DNA of 64,000 nt from Cryptomeria japonica (GCF_030272615.1 NC_081405.1:470134008-470198007); one strand, 5' to 3'. Positions 20,904-33,381 are shown, numbered from the stretch's first letter. Notes: generated by a model from the letters alone, not told the origin. Numbers and translations are program-made.

Positions 20904-21320
20904 CTAGATGGACACACCAACAGAAGTTAACTGTGCAAGAACCATGTTGAATGTATTTAAGTGGTCTACCAATGGTGTTCCTGCATCCATCTTCAGAGAG
21001 TACAACTTCTTCCTCGAGAAAAGTTTATTCACCAAGGATTTGCCTTGATAAATATCTCCCAACTTATTCCAAAGAAGGTGTGTAGTCTTCTCCTCATGGA
21101 CGTTTAACATAACAGAATCATAAAGATATATCCTGATTAGACCCCTTACCTTTTGGTCGGCTAAATCCCAATCTTCTTGCTTCATGCTTGTAGATTTTTG
21201 TGTAGACATTGCAATCCAAAGATCTCGGCCGACCAGCAAGTCTTCCATCTTGAGTTTCCACAGTTCAAAACTGGAACCATTAAATTTCTCCATGTTTATG
21301 CGCCCTGAGGTGCTTGCCAT
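20904..21320 (-). pseudogene. Gag N-terminal part of copia element F
   Basis: A 138-codon frame starting MASTSGRINMEKFNGSSFEL, with WKLKMEDLLVGRDLW, ATHLLWNKLGDIYQ-like and LVNKLFSRKKLYSLKM segments and the FNMVLAQLTSVGV motif. This is the standard N-terminal gag of plant copia elements of the Tnt1/Retrofit type. It stops at 20904 and resumes five codons later at 20888 as the chimeric frame, so a single stop separates the two. The ATG lies 118 bp from the LTR. Confidence 0.85.
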
Positions 21321-21418
21321 CTTAACCTATAAAACAAACAAGTAGACACTCTGCAAGACTCCCACTGAAACAGAATTGACACAAAAAACCAACCCTACCC
21401 AACAAGGATAACAAAATG

Positions 21419-21436
21419 GGCCAAGCTCTGATACCA
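21419..21436 (-). other. Primer-binding site of element F
   Basis: On the minus strand TGGTATCAGAGCTTGGCC lies two bases inside the LTR boundary, an exact match to the plant initiator-Met tRNA priming core. Confidence 0.9.
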
Positions 21437-21438
21437 CT

Positions 21439-22679
21439 TGAAAGGAAAGCAAGTGTGGAAATACGCTTCCCTAATGTCAATTTGCAAGGGAAAATAGACT
21501 AGTGTTGACAATTTACAGAATATGGCATAAGCATGAGCATACACAATTAAAAAACATAGAGATAGAGCACACAGAGTTAACGTGGGAAACCCTTTCAGGA
21601 GAAAAACCCACCACCAACAGAAAATAACTTTATTATCAGTATGTCAAATACAATAAAGTTCACTCTATAGACTTCCTTACACTTTGTTAAACAATCATTC
21701 CAGATGTAACAAACAACACTCAAATCAAACTACAATTCCAGATTGCTCAATAGCTATTTCAAGTCGTAACCCTATATTCGGTTCACATTCGGCTTCAAAT
21801 ACCAAATTGGTCGACTGTTCATCTCAGCAACTGCAGCAATGGCTTGAAGTCTAACCATCTGCATTCATGGAAAACCAATTATCCCACATGCAACAGGGAG
21901 TCAGGTCGGTTCGTATTCATATACACTGACAGTCTCATCCTTAGTGTCTGAGTGTTCGCCTTTTTGGATCTCGGTTTGATCTCACATCCGCAGTTGGTCT
22001 CCACTCCATCAGCCATCGGTATAGCTTTCAACCGGTAGAGCCGATTGCTCGATGATACCCGATCATTGAAGGCGACTCTATCAGGTCATCGGCAAAACAC
22101 ATGAAATGTTACCCTGATCTCCGATAACCAAGAGCGGAACTCATCGGCTCATCGGAACCAACACTGCGATGTTATCTTGATCTGCATTGTTATCCCGATA
22201 ACCTAAAGTGGTCTCATCGGGTCATCGGCTCGCGCCCAAAACTGCTATCCCGATAAGTGAAGCACTCCAAGACAAAATAGAGCGAACTCATCGGGACTTC
22301 GGCGTAACCTTCATCGTGTCAATCGGATTGCCAATATCAATCTGATCATCAAAGGTGACTTCATCGGGTATCGGCTTAACTCCAGACCAGAACCTTCAAT
22401 AGCCGATGACAACCCGGACTGCCTAAGATAGCTCCATCGGTTCATCAGCACAACTCCAATGCAGTCTTCTTGAAAGATGAAGTTATCATGATGACCGTTG
22501 ACTCTGTCCGGTCATCAGAATAACATCAAACCTACTCCTCCAAGCTCAGATGGAAGAAGATACATCGGCAAGAATCATACCGATAGAGCTCATAGATTTG
22601 CTTCACATTGTTCCATCGGCAAGAGTTAACTCCATCAGTATGAACAAATGTCAAGTGAATTAGAGGCATATTTCTAACA
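21439..22679 (-). repeat. 5' LTR of copia element F
   Basis: A 1,241-bp LTR. In element sense it begins TGTTAGAAATATGCCTC and ends in CTTTCA beside the primer site. 21990-22640, its U3 half, has about ten copies of CATCGG and several CCGATAAC/CCGATAAG words, with a loose period of about 80 bp. It does not carry the C-rich U5 hairpin of the other copia LTRs in the window, so it is a different family. Confidence 0.8.
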
Positions 22680-23299
22680 CTAAGTTCATTATTTAAGTTT
22701 TCACTTGATTGCAAAACTCTCATTGCATTACCCTGGCGACCACTTTGGGTCTCGGCCCCCAATGAGAGCCACTCCCCCTTAACCTACACCTAGGAATCCA
22801 AATCTCAACACAAAACCTAGACTCAAAAATTTAAGGTGACAAGGTCCCAACCAAAGCAAGGTTCAACTCACTTGCTAGAACAAATTTACCACTAAGGAGT
22901 AACAATTATAGGCTAGGAATAACCTAGCATGAAAAACCATAAAATATTATTGATATAGAATACATCACCTAATAATGTGTATCATTTCACAAAAGAATTC
23001 AAAGCACCCCCCTAGGCCTTCAGTGTCATAGTAACTTGACATGTTCCCAAGATTCCCAATTTTCATAAGACGAACATCAAAACACATATAGGCACAATGT
23101 ACCAAAAGCAGGAATGAAAATGCATTAGGAAATTTTATAATTCTTTACAGATTGCTTTTGCTACAATCAATCTAAGAAAGAGTTAAATTTTATTACCCCC
23201 ACAATGACAACACATAAAAACCCACTAACAACTTTATAACATGCTCATTTAAATTGGCATTCACCCATCAATTCATAGAAATGCAATAATCCAATAAAC
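22680..23299. repeat. Diverged LTR-like fragment related to solo LTR D
   Basis: No gene. 22728-22775 aligns with 28685-28735 inside LTR D, sharing GGCCCCCAAT, CCACTTTGGG and AGCCACT in order with roughly three quarters identity by eye. The remainder resembles D only in composition. Element C was inserted into it: its last five bases TAAAC (23295-23299) are duplicated at 34825-34829, where the original sequence continues. Confidence 0.45.
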
Positions 23300-24728
23300 T
23301 GATTGTATGATGAAAGAATAAGTATCTGGTAGATTACTGAGAGGGGGGGTGAATCAGTAAATAGAAGAATTGATACAAACTTCCCAATCTCAATTTCAAT
23401 CACACAAAGTAAACTTATCAATGAAATGCCATTGTCAAGATAAAAACTCATAAGATAAACCGATTGACTGTTACAGCAACTTAATAGTAAACAACATCAA
23501 ACTTATAAACATCCAAATGCTTGATCATATGTCAACAGACTTCATTTCTCAATGCTTCCAGTTATCATGACTTATCAGAATAGTTAAGTAGTTAATCAAA
23601 TCAACCATAAGATAATAACCACAAAAATATTCACCACATGACACAAGTATTTTTTGTCGTGGAAACCCAAATAGGTAAAAACCATGGTGAGATGAGACTC
23701 ACAAGATAACTATCTGAACTCTTCTAAAGTTCGCCTTGTTAGGAGCCAAGCCTGTTAAATCTTTACAAAAGTCATGTTAAGAACTAATCCTATTAGGAAT
23801 CACCCAATTAAGGGATTGACTACAAATGCCTTGATAGAAGAAATTACCCTATTAGGAGTAATCTCAGTAGAGGATTTGAAAATCCAAGCTAATGGATCAC
23901 CTTGTAAGAGGATTTAAAAAGTAACTAAGCTTGTTAGAGCTTAACCGGTTAGAGGATTTTAGTTTTGCTATAATTGTTAGAAAACAATAGGGGTTTTCTT
24001 GATCTATCTGAATAGCACTACACTTGCTTGATCAGATCCTTTTTAAGCTCCTATCTGTCTTTACTCAAACTGCAGACACATTATTTGGTTCGGCAACCAC
24101 ATACTCAACTGATCTCTACCAACACCTTAGTAATACAACTTCATCGACCTTATAAACAAATCAATTAGGTCGGTAACACAACAAAAAAGCTCATAGAGAT
24201 TACAAACAAGTTGGTTCAAGTATGACCTTTACATTACATAGCAATCTCTCCACATTAATCAAGAAATCATTGACCTCTCTTTAATATTTGTAACTCATCA
24301 CACGCTTTGCATTAGATGCAATACACTTTGCTCATTCCCTAGACAAAAACATGCTAAAAACATTTTGAAATTGTTTTCATACAATGACCATACGTGTCAC
24401 CATCATTACCGCTCAACATCATATCATAAACCAACATAACCAATTCAACAACCTTAATCAGTTAGGGTTTAACAAAAATAACAATTGGTAGGGTTTACCG
24501 ATTACATCAAATTGATAGGGTTTAACCTTTTACCCTTTTAAACTTTTAACATGTTACCAGTTACCGGTTCAACTCATAAACTTACATATCGGTTAACAAT
24601 TTCCTTCACAAAGTTCATCCTACAGGTTACAAGACAATATAAACAATAACAGCAATATCATTACCTGTTAATTGACATCAATGACAACATAACATATCAT
24701 TAATGCAATCTTCATGCAAATGCCAACA
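23300..24728 (-). repeat. 3' LTR of copia element C
   Basis: A 1,429-bp LTR, in element sense TGTTGGCATTTGCATG ... ATCATACAATCA. The U5 hairpin pairs 23334-23340 (TTACTGA) with 23354-23360 (TCAGTAA) around a G-run. The U3 end holds ACCGGTT words near 24560 and 24590. It aligns along its whole length with 33382-34824. Confidence 0.92.
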
Positions 24729-24740
24729 ATCTCCCCCTTT
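24729..24740 (-). other. Polypurine tract of element C
   Basis: Minus-strand AAAGGGGGAGAT directly precedes the 3' LTR start TGTTGGC, identical in context to the tract of element B. Between this tract and the pol stop (24741-25053) I see no gene. Confidence 0.88.
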
Positions 24741-25053
24741 GGCATTGATGTCAATACAAATATCAGCACCATTGATTGTTGTTGTGATTGTGAATAGGAA
24801 TCTTGGTTTACATTACCAAGTATCCACCATACACTCCATGTCTTCAGCTTGTCACTGGTACTCCTCATAATCACAATTCCTCACCCCCTTTGACAGCAAT
24901 GCCAAATTGAAAGTAAAACATGTAATATCAAATTTCATTGTACAGCAATAATCTGCAACTTAATGCTCCCCATGTGGAATAAATCCACTACTACACTAAT
25001 GCTTCTATAGAATTCTACAAATGGTTCAGGGATTGATGCCATCAACATCATGC

Positions 25054-25617
25054 TCAACTAACCTCATGAAGGGGTATAACCCCTAGTTGACTTCTAAGAT
25101 ACTCAAATGTAGTCTTAGGTAGAGGTTTATTAAAAATATCTGCAACCTGCTCCTTGGTAGAAACATGCTCTAAGATAACATCTTTGCTCTGCACTTTTTC
25201 CCTTAAGAAATGATACTTCAATTCAATATTCTTGGTTTGTGCGTGTAAAAGAGGATTCTTAGAAATATTTATCACACTTGTATTATCACATAAAATCTTT
25301 ATAGATTTTGAAATCTTCATCTTAAAACCTTCCAAAATGTGCCTCATCCAAATAGCCTGTGTGCAATTCATGTAAGTTGCAAGATATTTAGCTTCAGCAG
25401 TAGATTGTGAAGTATAGCTCTGCTTCTTACTACTCCATGAAACAAGTCTTCCTCCAAGAAAGAATTCTCTGCCGGTTGTGCTTTTCCAGTCACCAACATT
25501 TCCTGCCCAATCAGCGTCTGTGTACACCTTCAAATCAAAATGTACTCCATATGGATACCATAATCCATAGTCAATGGTACCTTTCAGATATCTAAAAATT
25601 ATCTTGGTTGCTATCAA
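25054..25617 (-). pseudogene. RNase H of copia element C
   Basis: A 187-codon frame with the copia RNase H signature: LKVYTDADWAGN (first Asp), KSTTGREFFLGG, VSWSSKKQSYTSQSTAEAKY (Glu), IKILCDNTSVINISKNP (second Asp), HAQTKNIELKYHFLREKV, and the tail FEYLRSQLGVIPLHE. All catalytic residues are present and the C-terminus is complete, so this is the best-kept domain of element C. It follows RT with a one-stop break near 25620-25640. Confidence 0.9.
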
Positions 25618-25638
25618 ATGTGTTTCCTTAGGATTCTT

Positions 25639-26895
25639 CTAGAATCTAGCAACTATGCCAACCGCGTGTGCTATATCCGGTCTGCTATGAACAACATAGT
25701 GCAATTTGTCAATCATTGACATGTATTCCTTCTCATCAATAAATTTATATTCATCTTCCTTAGACAACTTACAACCTATAACCATTGGTGTCCCAACTAG
25801 TTTACAGTCATTCATGCTAAATGTCTTCAAGACCTCTTTCACATACTTAGATTGTGTAATGAAAATACCATTCTTCATTTGTTGTATCTGCAAGCCTATG
25901 AAAATATTTATTTCCCCTACTAAAGACATTTCAAACTCATTTTTCATTTCATCTGCAAAACTATTTCTCATGACATCATTACCTTGAAATATGATATCAT
26001 CAACAAATACTTCACTGACCAGTATTTCATCTCCTTCAGACTTGAGATATATGTTACTATCATCATTGGTTCTCAAAAAGCCTATCTTCATCAGATGTGT
26101 ATGAATCCTTTAATACCATGCTCTGGGTGCCTGCTTTAATCCATATAAATCCTTATGCAGTCTGCATACCATGTCTTTCTCATCAGTCAAAGTATAACCA
26201 TCTGGCTTCTCTATGTATACTTCGTCTTCCAATATCCATTCAAAAATGCAGACTTAACATCCATTTGGTATACCTTGAATTTCTTATGGGCTGCAAATGC
26301 AAGTAAAGTTTTGACACCTTCCAATCTTGCTACTGGTGCAAAATTTTCACCATAATCTTCTCCTTCTTCTTGTGCATAACCTTTGCAAACCAACCTAGCC
26401 TTGTTGCAAACTACAACACCATCTTCATTCAACTTGTTCCTGAATACCCATTTAGTACCTACTACATTTTTTTACCAGTCGAGGTACTAGGGTCCAAGTG
26501 TTGTTCTTCTCAATTTGATCCAATTCCTCCATAGCTTTAATCCAATGATCATCACCAAATGCTTCCTTAGCAGTTCTTGGTTCAATGGTGGAGATCATGC
26601 AAGAGTTCTCTCTTATTCTCCTTCTAGTTGGTACTCTACCATCCTTATCCTCAATAATCTATTCAGGATTGTGATTCAGTCTCACATATCTTGGAATAAT
26701 ATGATCATTATCTTCAGGTTTAGCTTCATCATTATCATTATCTTCTGAATTTATATGTTCTGGTTGAACAAGTGCATCAGAATTTGCTTTGTCGGTTTCA
26801 GATTTCACAGTTTCTGGTTCCAAAAACAAAATGCAAGGATCTTCATCCTTCTTCTCCAAACTAGTTTCCTTTGAAACTTTGGGATATTCATCCAC
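25639..26895 (-). pseudogene. Reverse transcriptase of copia element C
   Basis: RT occupies three frames (26895-26659, 26432-26211, 26091-25639) plus broken reading between them. Landmarks are the RLNHNPE segment at the linker, [36 protein letters not shown], then FVDDIIFQGNDVM with the catalytic FVDD, and RPDIAHAVGIVARF. The [12 protein letters not shown] block near 26110-26150 is out of frame. This is ordinary copia RT, inactivated by indels near 26470, 26230 and 26100. Confidence 0.88.
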
Positions 26896-27326
26896 TCAAA
26901 CATTAGCACTCTCAATAATTCTTTGTGTTCGGTTGTTAAAACACTTGTAGGCCTTACTCTTGGTGGAATAGCCAAGAAATATACCTTCATCACTCTTAGC
27001 CTCAAATTTGCTAATATAATCACCTCTCTTAATAAAACATTTGCTTCCAAATATTCTGAAATAGCTAACATCAGGTGATCTTCCATACCAGTATTCATAA
27101 GGAGTCTTGTCCTTACCTCTTTTCACTAGAGCTCGATTCATAGTGTAGACAGTTGCGCTAACAACTTCTCTCCAAAAGGTTTTCGCTACACCTCCTTGTA
27201 TCAACATTGTCCTAATAGCTTCAACAAATGACTGGTTGTTTCTCTCTGCGATACCATTTTGTTGTGGTGTCCTTGGTGCAGAAAGCTACCACTTGATACC
27301 GTTCTCTTCATAATACCTAGTGAATT
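26896..27326 (-). pseudogene. Integrase C-terminal part of copia element C
   Basis: Reading resumes here on the 3' side of solo LTR D: FTRYYEENGIKW, a stop, LSAPRTPQQNGIAERNN (catalytic Glu), then an open frame 27207-26896 with AKTFWREVVSATVYTMNRAL, KTPYEYWYGRSPDVSYFRIFG and EGIFLGYSTKSKAYKCFNNR. The integrase is cut between GGEFTYEEF (31481 onward) and FTRYYEENG. Confidence 0.87.
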
Positions 27327-29636
27327 TGTAATGCCCCGCCAGGAAACCCCGAAGGGATTAAGCCATAACTCAAGAATAGAGAGCAATAATTTTTTTTTAA
27401 AAAAGTTACACCACATAAGATACAACAAGATATCAAAGATTCAGATTACATAGCGGAAGACATCAACTAACACTTAAAGAGTTTCCCAACGAGATTACTT
27501 AAATTTCACAATTCACTTAACTCACACAATTAATCCAATAAGCTGATTATCTTAATAACGAGATAATTCTTAATCAGGATAATTTCTTTCAAAAGATGGA
27601 AATATAAATCACAAGCAAAGATTCATCCATTAAGATTTACTCATAATCTTCATTCAAGCTTTTCATTTAAAATTACAAGCCATACATCTAATATTCTAAC
27701 ACACTAGAATTTCATCATAAACATATGAGATCTTTCAAGCATACTAAATTTCTTTAACAACAACTGAATATATTCCATTACTCTAAGTTACATTCTTTCA
27801 TATTCCATCTTATTGCATTTTAAAAGACGATTACATACATGCATCAACGATAAATCTCATCTAAACCACTTACGCATTCGATCAACATGGCATTCAAGAA
27901 GGGAATGAATATAAGCATTTAAAGTTAATTCCATCTATCCACTTAACCATTCTAACATAAGCTAATTATACATGATGAAGCTGAATAAAGGAAGCATAAG
28001 AGAATACATCACAAAACACCATAATGATCTCGGAGTTCACCCCTAACGGGCTACATCTCCGGGTCTGCTCAACTGCAAGACCCCTCTGATAAATAATAAA
28101 GTTAAGAATACAAGAGGTTACACCATTACAATCCGGCCGTCAAGGCGAAATATAAACAATATACAAGCGACCGCACCGGTCAATAAATACATAAACGATC
28201 CCTGAAAAGAACAGGATCCAGCTGAACATAATCAAAGCTAATACAAAGGTCCAGGAGAGCATCCACAAAGCTGAGTCATCACCACCCAAGGTCTAACATG
28301 AAACCGATACTCACAAGGGCAGAGACAAAAGGACGACCCACGAAGGTACTCCTAACAGGACAAAATGACAACACACTAGCGAACGTAGGGACAAGTGTCA
28401 TCACACAACCTAGTATGGTTACCATGGCAGGTCTTCATAGGTCCCGGCCCCATACACTGGGTTACCCTGGTAACCTAATCCGAGCCTCCGGCCCATCCAA
28501 GCCTCATGTGGACCCACACATCCTCTCGTGAAGACAAGGATGATGGTTTGCCATTTCAGGCCTTCTCCCAGCATGTCGAGTCTATGTTAGCACTCGTCCC
28601 ATGTGTGAGGCACATTTATCTTACTTAGAGATTACATTCTAATCTACTGTTAGGTTATCACTTATTAGACTCACTTTCGACGGGTTACCCAGCAGCCACT
28701 TTGGGCGAGGCCCCCAATCGAAAGCCACTTTCCCATACGACACTAGACTAAACTCAGACGAACTCAAACCCAAGGAATACACATGGTCAGACGAACGGAG
28801 TTCAAGCAGGAAGAAACAACCATCTGGTCAGACATGACTCAAAGATGAACACTTACAGACGGTACTCTAACTAGAGACCTGGCAAACTAAGGTCAACCAC
28901 GAATCATCATTCGACTCCCACATAGAGGATATGACCAAATACGACACTACCACAAAACAACAGTCAACTCGGAACCGAGGACTGATACAGGTACCCCAAA
29001 ACAAACCATACGATAGGGTCCTATCAAACAAAGCATGACTTGCCATTTCATAATCAAAAGCGAATACAGAAATTAAACTTGCAAAGGCAATAATCAGAAA
29101 AGACAATATTTCCTCAAATTGGTTTAAGCATAAAAGTTGATCCAATTCTCTGATTGATCTAAGTTCTCAAAAAATGCATGACAGAAAATCACCGTTACCA
29201 GGTGAGTATAATACCACAAATTGCAATCGTACCGTCGTCTATTTCTCAAACAGAGGAAAATTATAAATTAATCATTCATTTTACTAAATGAGAATATCAG
29301 TTACTAAACAATTTTCCCAAGTGATACTTAATTAAATTTCCAAAGGCACATCGTTAAATTCATAACGTCCAAGGGTTAAATATTCATCTCTAATATTCCC
29401 AGATGGCCTATATCATTAAAGTCTTCGAACGATAAATATTCTTGAATAAAGTATGTTTTACCTCGAAAATTCTTTCAATATAAACAATATTCCATCTTCC
29501 CAAAATATACACAATTAATATTAAACCTTGCATATTAATCCAATTAAATATTCATCAGCATAGATACATTTATGCCACTATAATCATAATAAATTAAAAA
29601 AAACTTAATTAAAAATTACCATTAAATAATATTAAC

Positions 29637-29717
<81 letters not shown>
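29637..29717. repeat. (AT)n microsatellite inside LTR D
   Basis: About 80 bp of uninterrupted alternating A and T, followed by a T-run and A-rich sequence. Confidence 0.98.
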
Positions 29718-29720
<3 letters not shown>

Positions 29721-29774
29721 TAAATTACATTAAAAAAAACATTCTTAAAAACTAAATAAAAAAAACCATTTAAC

Positions 29775-29995
29775 ATGGGGGCGGTGAAGACCGGCCCACC
29801 TCCCAACGCGGAGGATTTGGGTGAACCAAACCCTAGCCGCGGGGAACCATGCGGGCGGCGCCACTGGCGGGGGACGCAGGTTCCGCGGCGCCCTGCGGCC
29901 ACCGCAGTGCGCCTGCGGCAGCATACATGCGATAGTCTACGGGAAAGGGGGGAGGAGGAGGCGGGTAGAGCTCCGCTCCCCGCCCTCCAACCCCA
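29775..29995. promoter_or_regulatory. GC-rich island inside LTR D
   Basis: A 220-bp block far richer in G+C than the surrounding LTR, with words such as GGGCGGCGCCACTGGCGGGG and CCGCGGCGCCCTGCGGCC. Open frames across it on both strands look like by-products of base composition. A role as the core promoter or leader region of the LTR is possible but unsupported by a clear TATA box. Confidence 0.35.
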
Positions 29996-31475
29996 ACACA
30001 AGTTTCATTTTTTTTTAAAAAAAAAAAACACAGTTCGAAATAAATAACCAGAAAACGCCACTCCAAAATTGATGATAAATTTCAATTTAATATCAATTCG
30101 GTTTAAAAGAACTATGTTTTGGTATCACATTTTTTTGATGGGATTCATTTTATTCTACCACAAATGGGATTCAACACCCAAAATAGATTAAGAACCATCA
30201 AAACTTCGAATAAATTAATTTTTCTTTAAGGAAAACCAGACATGGCAACCAAAAGAACCATTTTAACACAATGGTTTATCTATGTAATTTTCTTGAAGAA
30301 CACAAGCTAAAAGCATGGATTTAAACCCACAAATCCAAATTTACATCTGATAACAATATTTTAAAAGATTGGATTTTGACAACAATCAATTTCATTCACC
30401 CAACAGACCATTTCCATAACCACAAGGAAGAACAGTTAAGGTGATTCCTACCTTCATACGCATTCCTGGAATAGCTGAAGGAGAGCCCAATCCTGCCAGA
30501 TCCAGAAGAACTTTCTTCCTCCCCAAAACCCCAATTTCATCCCCAAAATATTTTCCAACCCAAAAATTCTCCAAAAATATCCATCCCCTAAAATTTCCCC
30601 AAAAATTAGGTTATATGGAAGAGTTGACCAAAAATTCCATTTTTGGAATTAAAATTTTTATTTAAAATAATCTTCCCAAAAATAATTCTTTTTTTTAACT
30701 ATAACAACAAATTAAATTGCTTTTCAATTCAAAATCGATTTTCTCATTTAATTCAATTTACCCTTTCTAATTTCAAAAGCCAACAGAATACAATTTAATC
30801 TATGGCAATTAAATACAAAACTTTCTTTTTCGACATCATATACAAAATGCATTTAATAATCAAAATCAGCTATTTAATTGAACTTCCTCCCAAATTAAAA
30901 CGAGCAGTCCGATATCAACAAAAATCGCATGACGAAATCCCGATTAATTTAGTCCATTAATCTCTAATGCACATATACATATTTAATCAAAATAATTACT
31001 AAGGATTAATTAATCAATTTAACCATGCACACCAAGCACGCAAACTGAGAAGGTCAACCAAACAGACGACTCGCAACCCGAACAAAAAGGGATTACCGAC
31101 GACGACTGACGATGCTCACTTGAGCACGACTAAGGTCAACTAGGGTCTTACGACCACCTAATCCAACTCTAAGGATAAAAGAGGTACACTCAAACCTGCA
31201 AATTCAGGTGAAGACGAACCTCGCACTCATGCGGCGTTGTACCTGAAATCTCTTGCAACCAAGAGTCATACATGCATACATATATAAAATTTAATGAAAG
31301 CATTAGTCCGATATCAATACCACGAAATAGGAACACTAACAACTTGCATACAACTAGTGTGAAAACCACATCAACAGCTATGCGTTAAATCAAACATCTG
31401 ACTATAACATTATATTAAGATAAACTAACCAAGATTAAACCCGGATTAGAAATTGATTAGGGCAGGGGTACTACA

Positions 31476-32843
31476 GAATTCCTCATAAGTAAATTCACCA
31501 CCTTGATCTGTCCTCGGACATTTTATCTTCTTGTCACTCTCCTTCTCAGTTAAGACCCTAAATGCCTTGAACTTACCAAAAGCTTCAATCTTATCCTTCA
31601 AGAATGTGACCCACATCATCCTTGAGAAATCATCAGTAAGCATCATGAAATATCTATCACCTTGAATGCTTTTTGTTCTTATTGGTCCACAAAGATCTAT
31701 ATGAAGTAAGTCTAACAAATGCTCTACTGAAAAGGACTTGCTCTTGAAAGTTGAAGATGTCATCTTTCCTAACTGACATTCTTTGCAAAGAGCATTAACC
31801 AGTTTGTCCAACTGAGGCAAACCTCTTAGTGTCTTGGACTTACTCACTTTAACAATGTTATCAAAGTTTATATGACAAAATCTTCTATGCCAAAGCCAAC
31901 TATCATCTATTTTTGCAATTAAACAGTTGCTAACTTTAGGATTAAGGTGAAACAAGTTACCTTTAGTTTTCTTCCCAGTTGCAATCAATTCACCTTTGTT
32001 GTCAAAGATTTTGCACATACCATTTTTTAACTCTAGTGGGTATCCTTTGTCATTGAGTTGTGGCACACTCAAAAGATTATGCTTTAGACCTTCTAACCAG
32101 TAGACATCATCTGCACTGCTTTTCCCATTAAGAGAAATAATTCTCTTACCTTTAACCATGTAGGGTGAGTCATTGCCAAATCTTACAACTCTGCTATCAA
32201 ATTCCTTCAAAGAAATAAATTTGCTCCGATCATCGGTCATATGATGTGAACAACCACTATCAATGATCCAATCATCAGAGTTATCCATCCTGGACACTAA
32301 TGCCTTCTGGTCTGATATCTCTTTCTTAATAGCTATAAACACAATATATTCATTAGCATCGCCATCAGATTCTTCATCAGTTATACCACCATCAATAGCA
32401 ATAAGACAAAACCTCTTGCCTTTACCCTTATACTTCTTGAATGTATCTCTCTTGTGTTCATTGTCACCATTAGGACAATTAGCAGCTATGTGGCCAATCT
32501 TGTTGCATGCAAAACATTTTAAAGGTAATTTACCTCTATATTTACCAGTGCCTCTAGGCAATCGCTTTGCCAACAATGCTTCAAGCTCCACTAAACTATC
32601 TTCATCATCAACATCTCTATTGGATCTGGATTTATCACCGTGACTAGTATCTCTACTTTTTCTCACATATGGGTTAGAAATAGAAGCTTTAAATGCAAAC
32701 TTAGATTTTTGTATACTACCATCATAACCATTCAATTCAAAATCAGTAAGTTTTCCAATGATGGAGTCAAGAGTTACCTTAGTTTTGTCTATGGACTTCA
32801 GCTCCTGGATAGCTGCAACTTGGATAGCATAGACCGGTAGCAA
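31476..32843 (-). pseudogene. Gag C-terminus, protease and integrase N-terminus of copia element C
   Basis: One long open frame (32843-31446; its last nine codons lie in LTR D). In order: gag tail DSIIGKLTDFELNGYDG, zinc knuckle CFACNKIGHIAANCPNG (CX2CX4HX4C), the protease motif WIIDSGCSHHMTDD near 32255, HNLLSVPQLNDKG, the integrase zinc region WLWHRRFCHINFDNI and LCKECQLGK, then LLHIDLCGPI (first catalytic Asp) and CPRTDQGGEFTYEEF (second Asp). Integrase is interrupted exactly after EEF by LTR D. Apart from that insertion this block is uninterrupted for about 455 codons. Confidence 0.9.
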
Positions 32844-33311
32844 GGTTCTCTATACCTTATTGATCACTGTGGCATCTTCCACTTTCCCTCCTGCACTCTT
32901 AATTTCACTGACTATCTCTTTTATCCTTTGACCATACTACTGGATATTCTCACTTTCAGCCATCTGCATATCATCAAACTTTCCTCTCAGACTCTCCTCT
33001 TTAGCAATCTTAACATGTTCATCACCGCTATAAATCTCTTCAATTTTTTTCCATACCTCATGTGCAGTCTCTAGACCATGAACATCTACATATTCAGCAT
33101 CAAACAAGGAACTGATAATGGCCTCTAATGCTTGATGATTTTCTTGTTGTTCTTTCTTCTGATCATCAGTCAAAATACCAATGGGTGCAACATATTTAGT
33201 ATTGACATGTTCCCAATACTAACTTCCCAGACTCTTGATGTAAATTTTCATTCTTTCGTTCCATATCCTATAGTTTTCTCTGTTAAACTTCAGACCTTCC
33301 TTCTTCATCAT
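32844..33311 (-). pseudogene. Gag N-terminal part of copia element C
   Basis: From an ATG at 33311, on the minus strand, the reading MMKKEGLKFNRENYRIWNER corresponds to the start of copia gag. It continues through DDQKKEQQENHQALEAI, THEVWKKIEEIYSGDEHVKI-like and LRGKFDDMQMAESENIQ. In-frame stops lie near 33222, 32937 and 32847, all in the same reading frame as the following long frame. The ATG is about 55 bp from the primer site. The product would be the capsid protein; it is broken. Confidence 0.8.
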
Positions 33312-33363
33312 GATTTGCAAGATCTTTACCTAAAGTTGTTAGGCTTAGATCTTAGAGGACCTA

Positions 33364-33380
33364 AGATGCTATGATACCAA
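33364..33380 (-). other. Primer-binding site of element C
   Basis: Minus-strand TTGGTATCATAGCATC begins two bases from the LTR end. It matches the initiator-Met priming core with one change (ATAGC for AGAGC). Confidence 0.85.
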
Positions 33381-33381
33381 T

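Larger units (their letters stand above)
20216..22679 (-). mobile_element. 5' half of copia element F
   Basis: A minus-strand copia fragment with LTR (21439-22679), primer-binding site, gag and protease. It ends abruptly at about 20215 against gypsy E, so integrase, RT, RNase H and the 3' LTR are missing. Since E also lacks everything upstream of its protease C-terminus, the junction reflects a deletion or illegitimate recombination rather than simple nesting. Confidence 0.8.
27327..31475. repeat. Solo LTR D, 4,149 bp, inserted in integrase of element C
   Basis: On the plus strand it begins TGTAATGCCCCGCC and ends GGGGTACTACA, so the termini are imperfect inverted repeats with TG...CA ends. 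It is flanked by GAATT on both sides (27322-27326 and 31476-31480), and removing it with one GAATT restores the integrase reading of C. No gag or pol remnant, primer site or polypurine tract is inside, so I call it a solo LTR. TGTAA.(G/A)CCCC ends are usual for Tekay/Del-type gypsy LTRs, which can be several kb long; family assignment is inference. A non-autonomous element with similar ends is an alternative. Confidence 0.82.

Noticed and set aside
21439-22679. LTR F as a solo LTR
   Set aside because: A tRNA-Met primer site and gag follow directly, so it is the 5' LTR of a truncated element.
29720-30066. Open frames of 65-93 codons across the GC-rich island of LTR D
   Set aside because: They occur in several frames on both strands, are Arg/Pro/Gly-rich in line with base composition, and match no known family.
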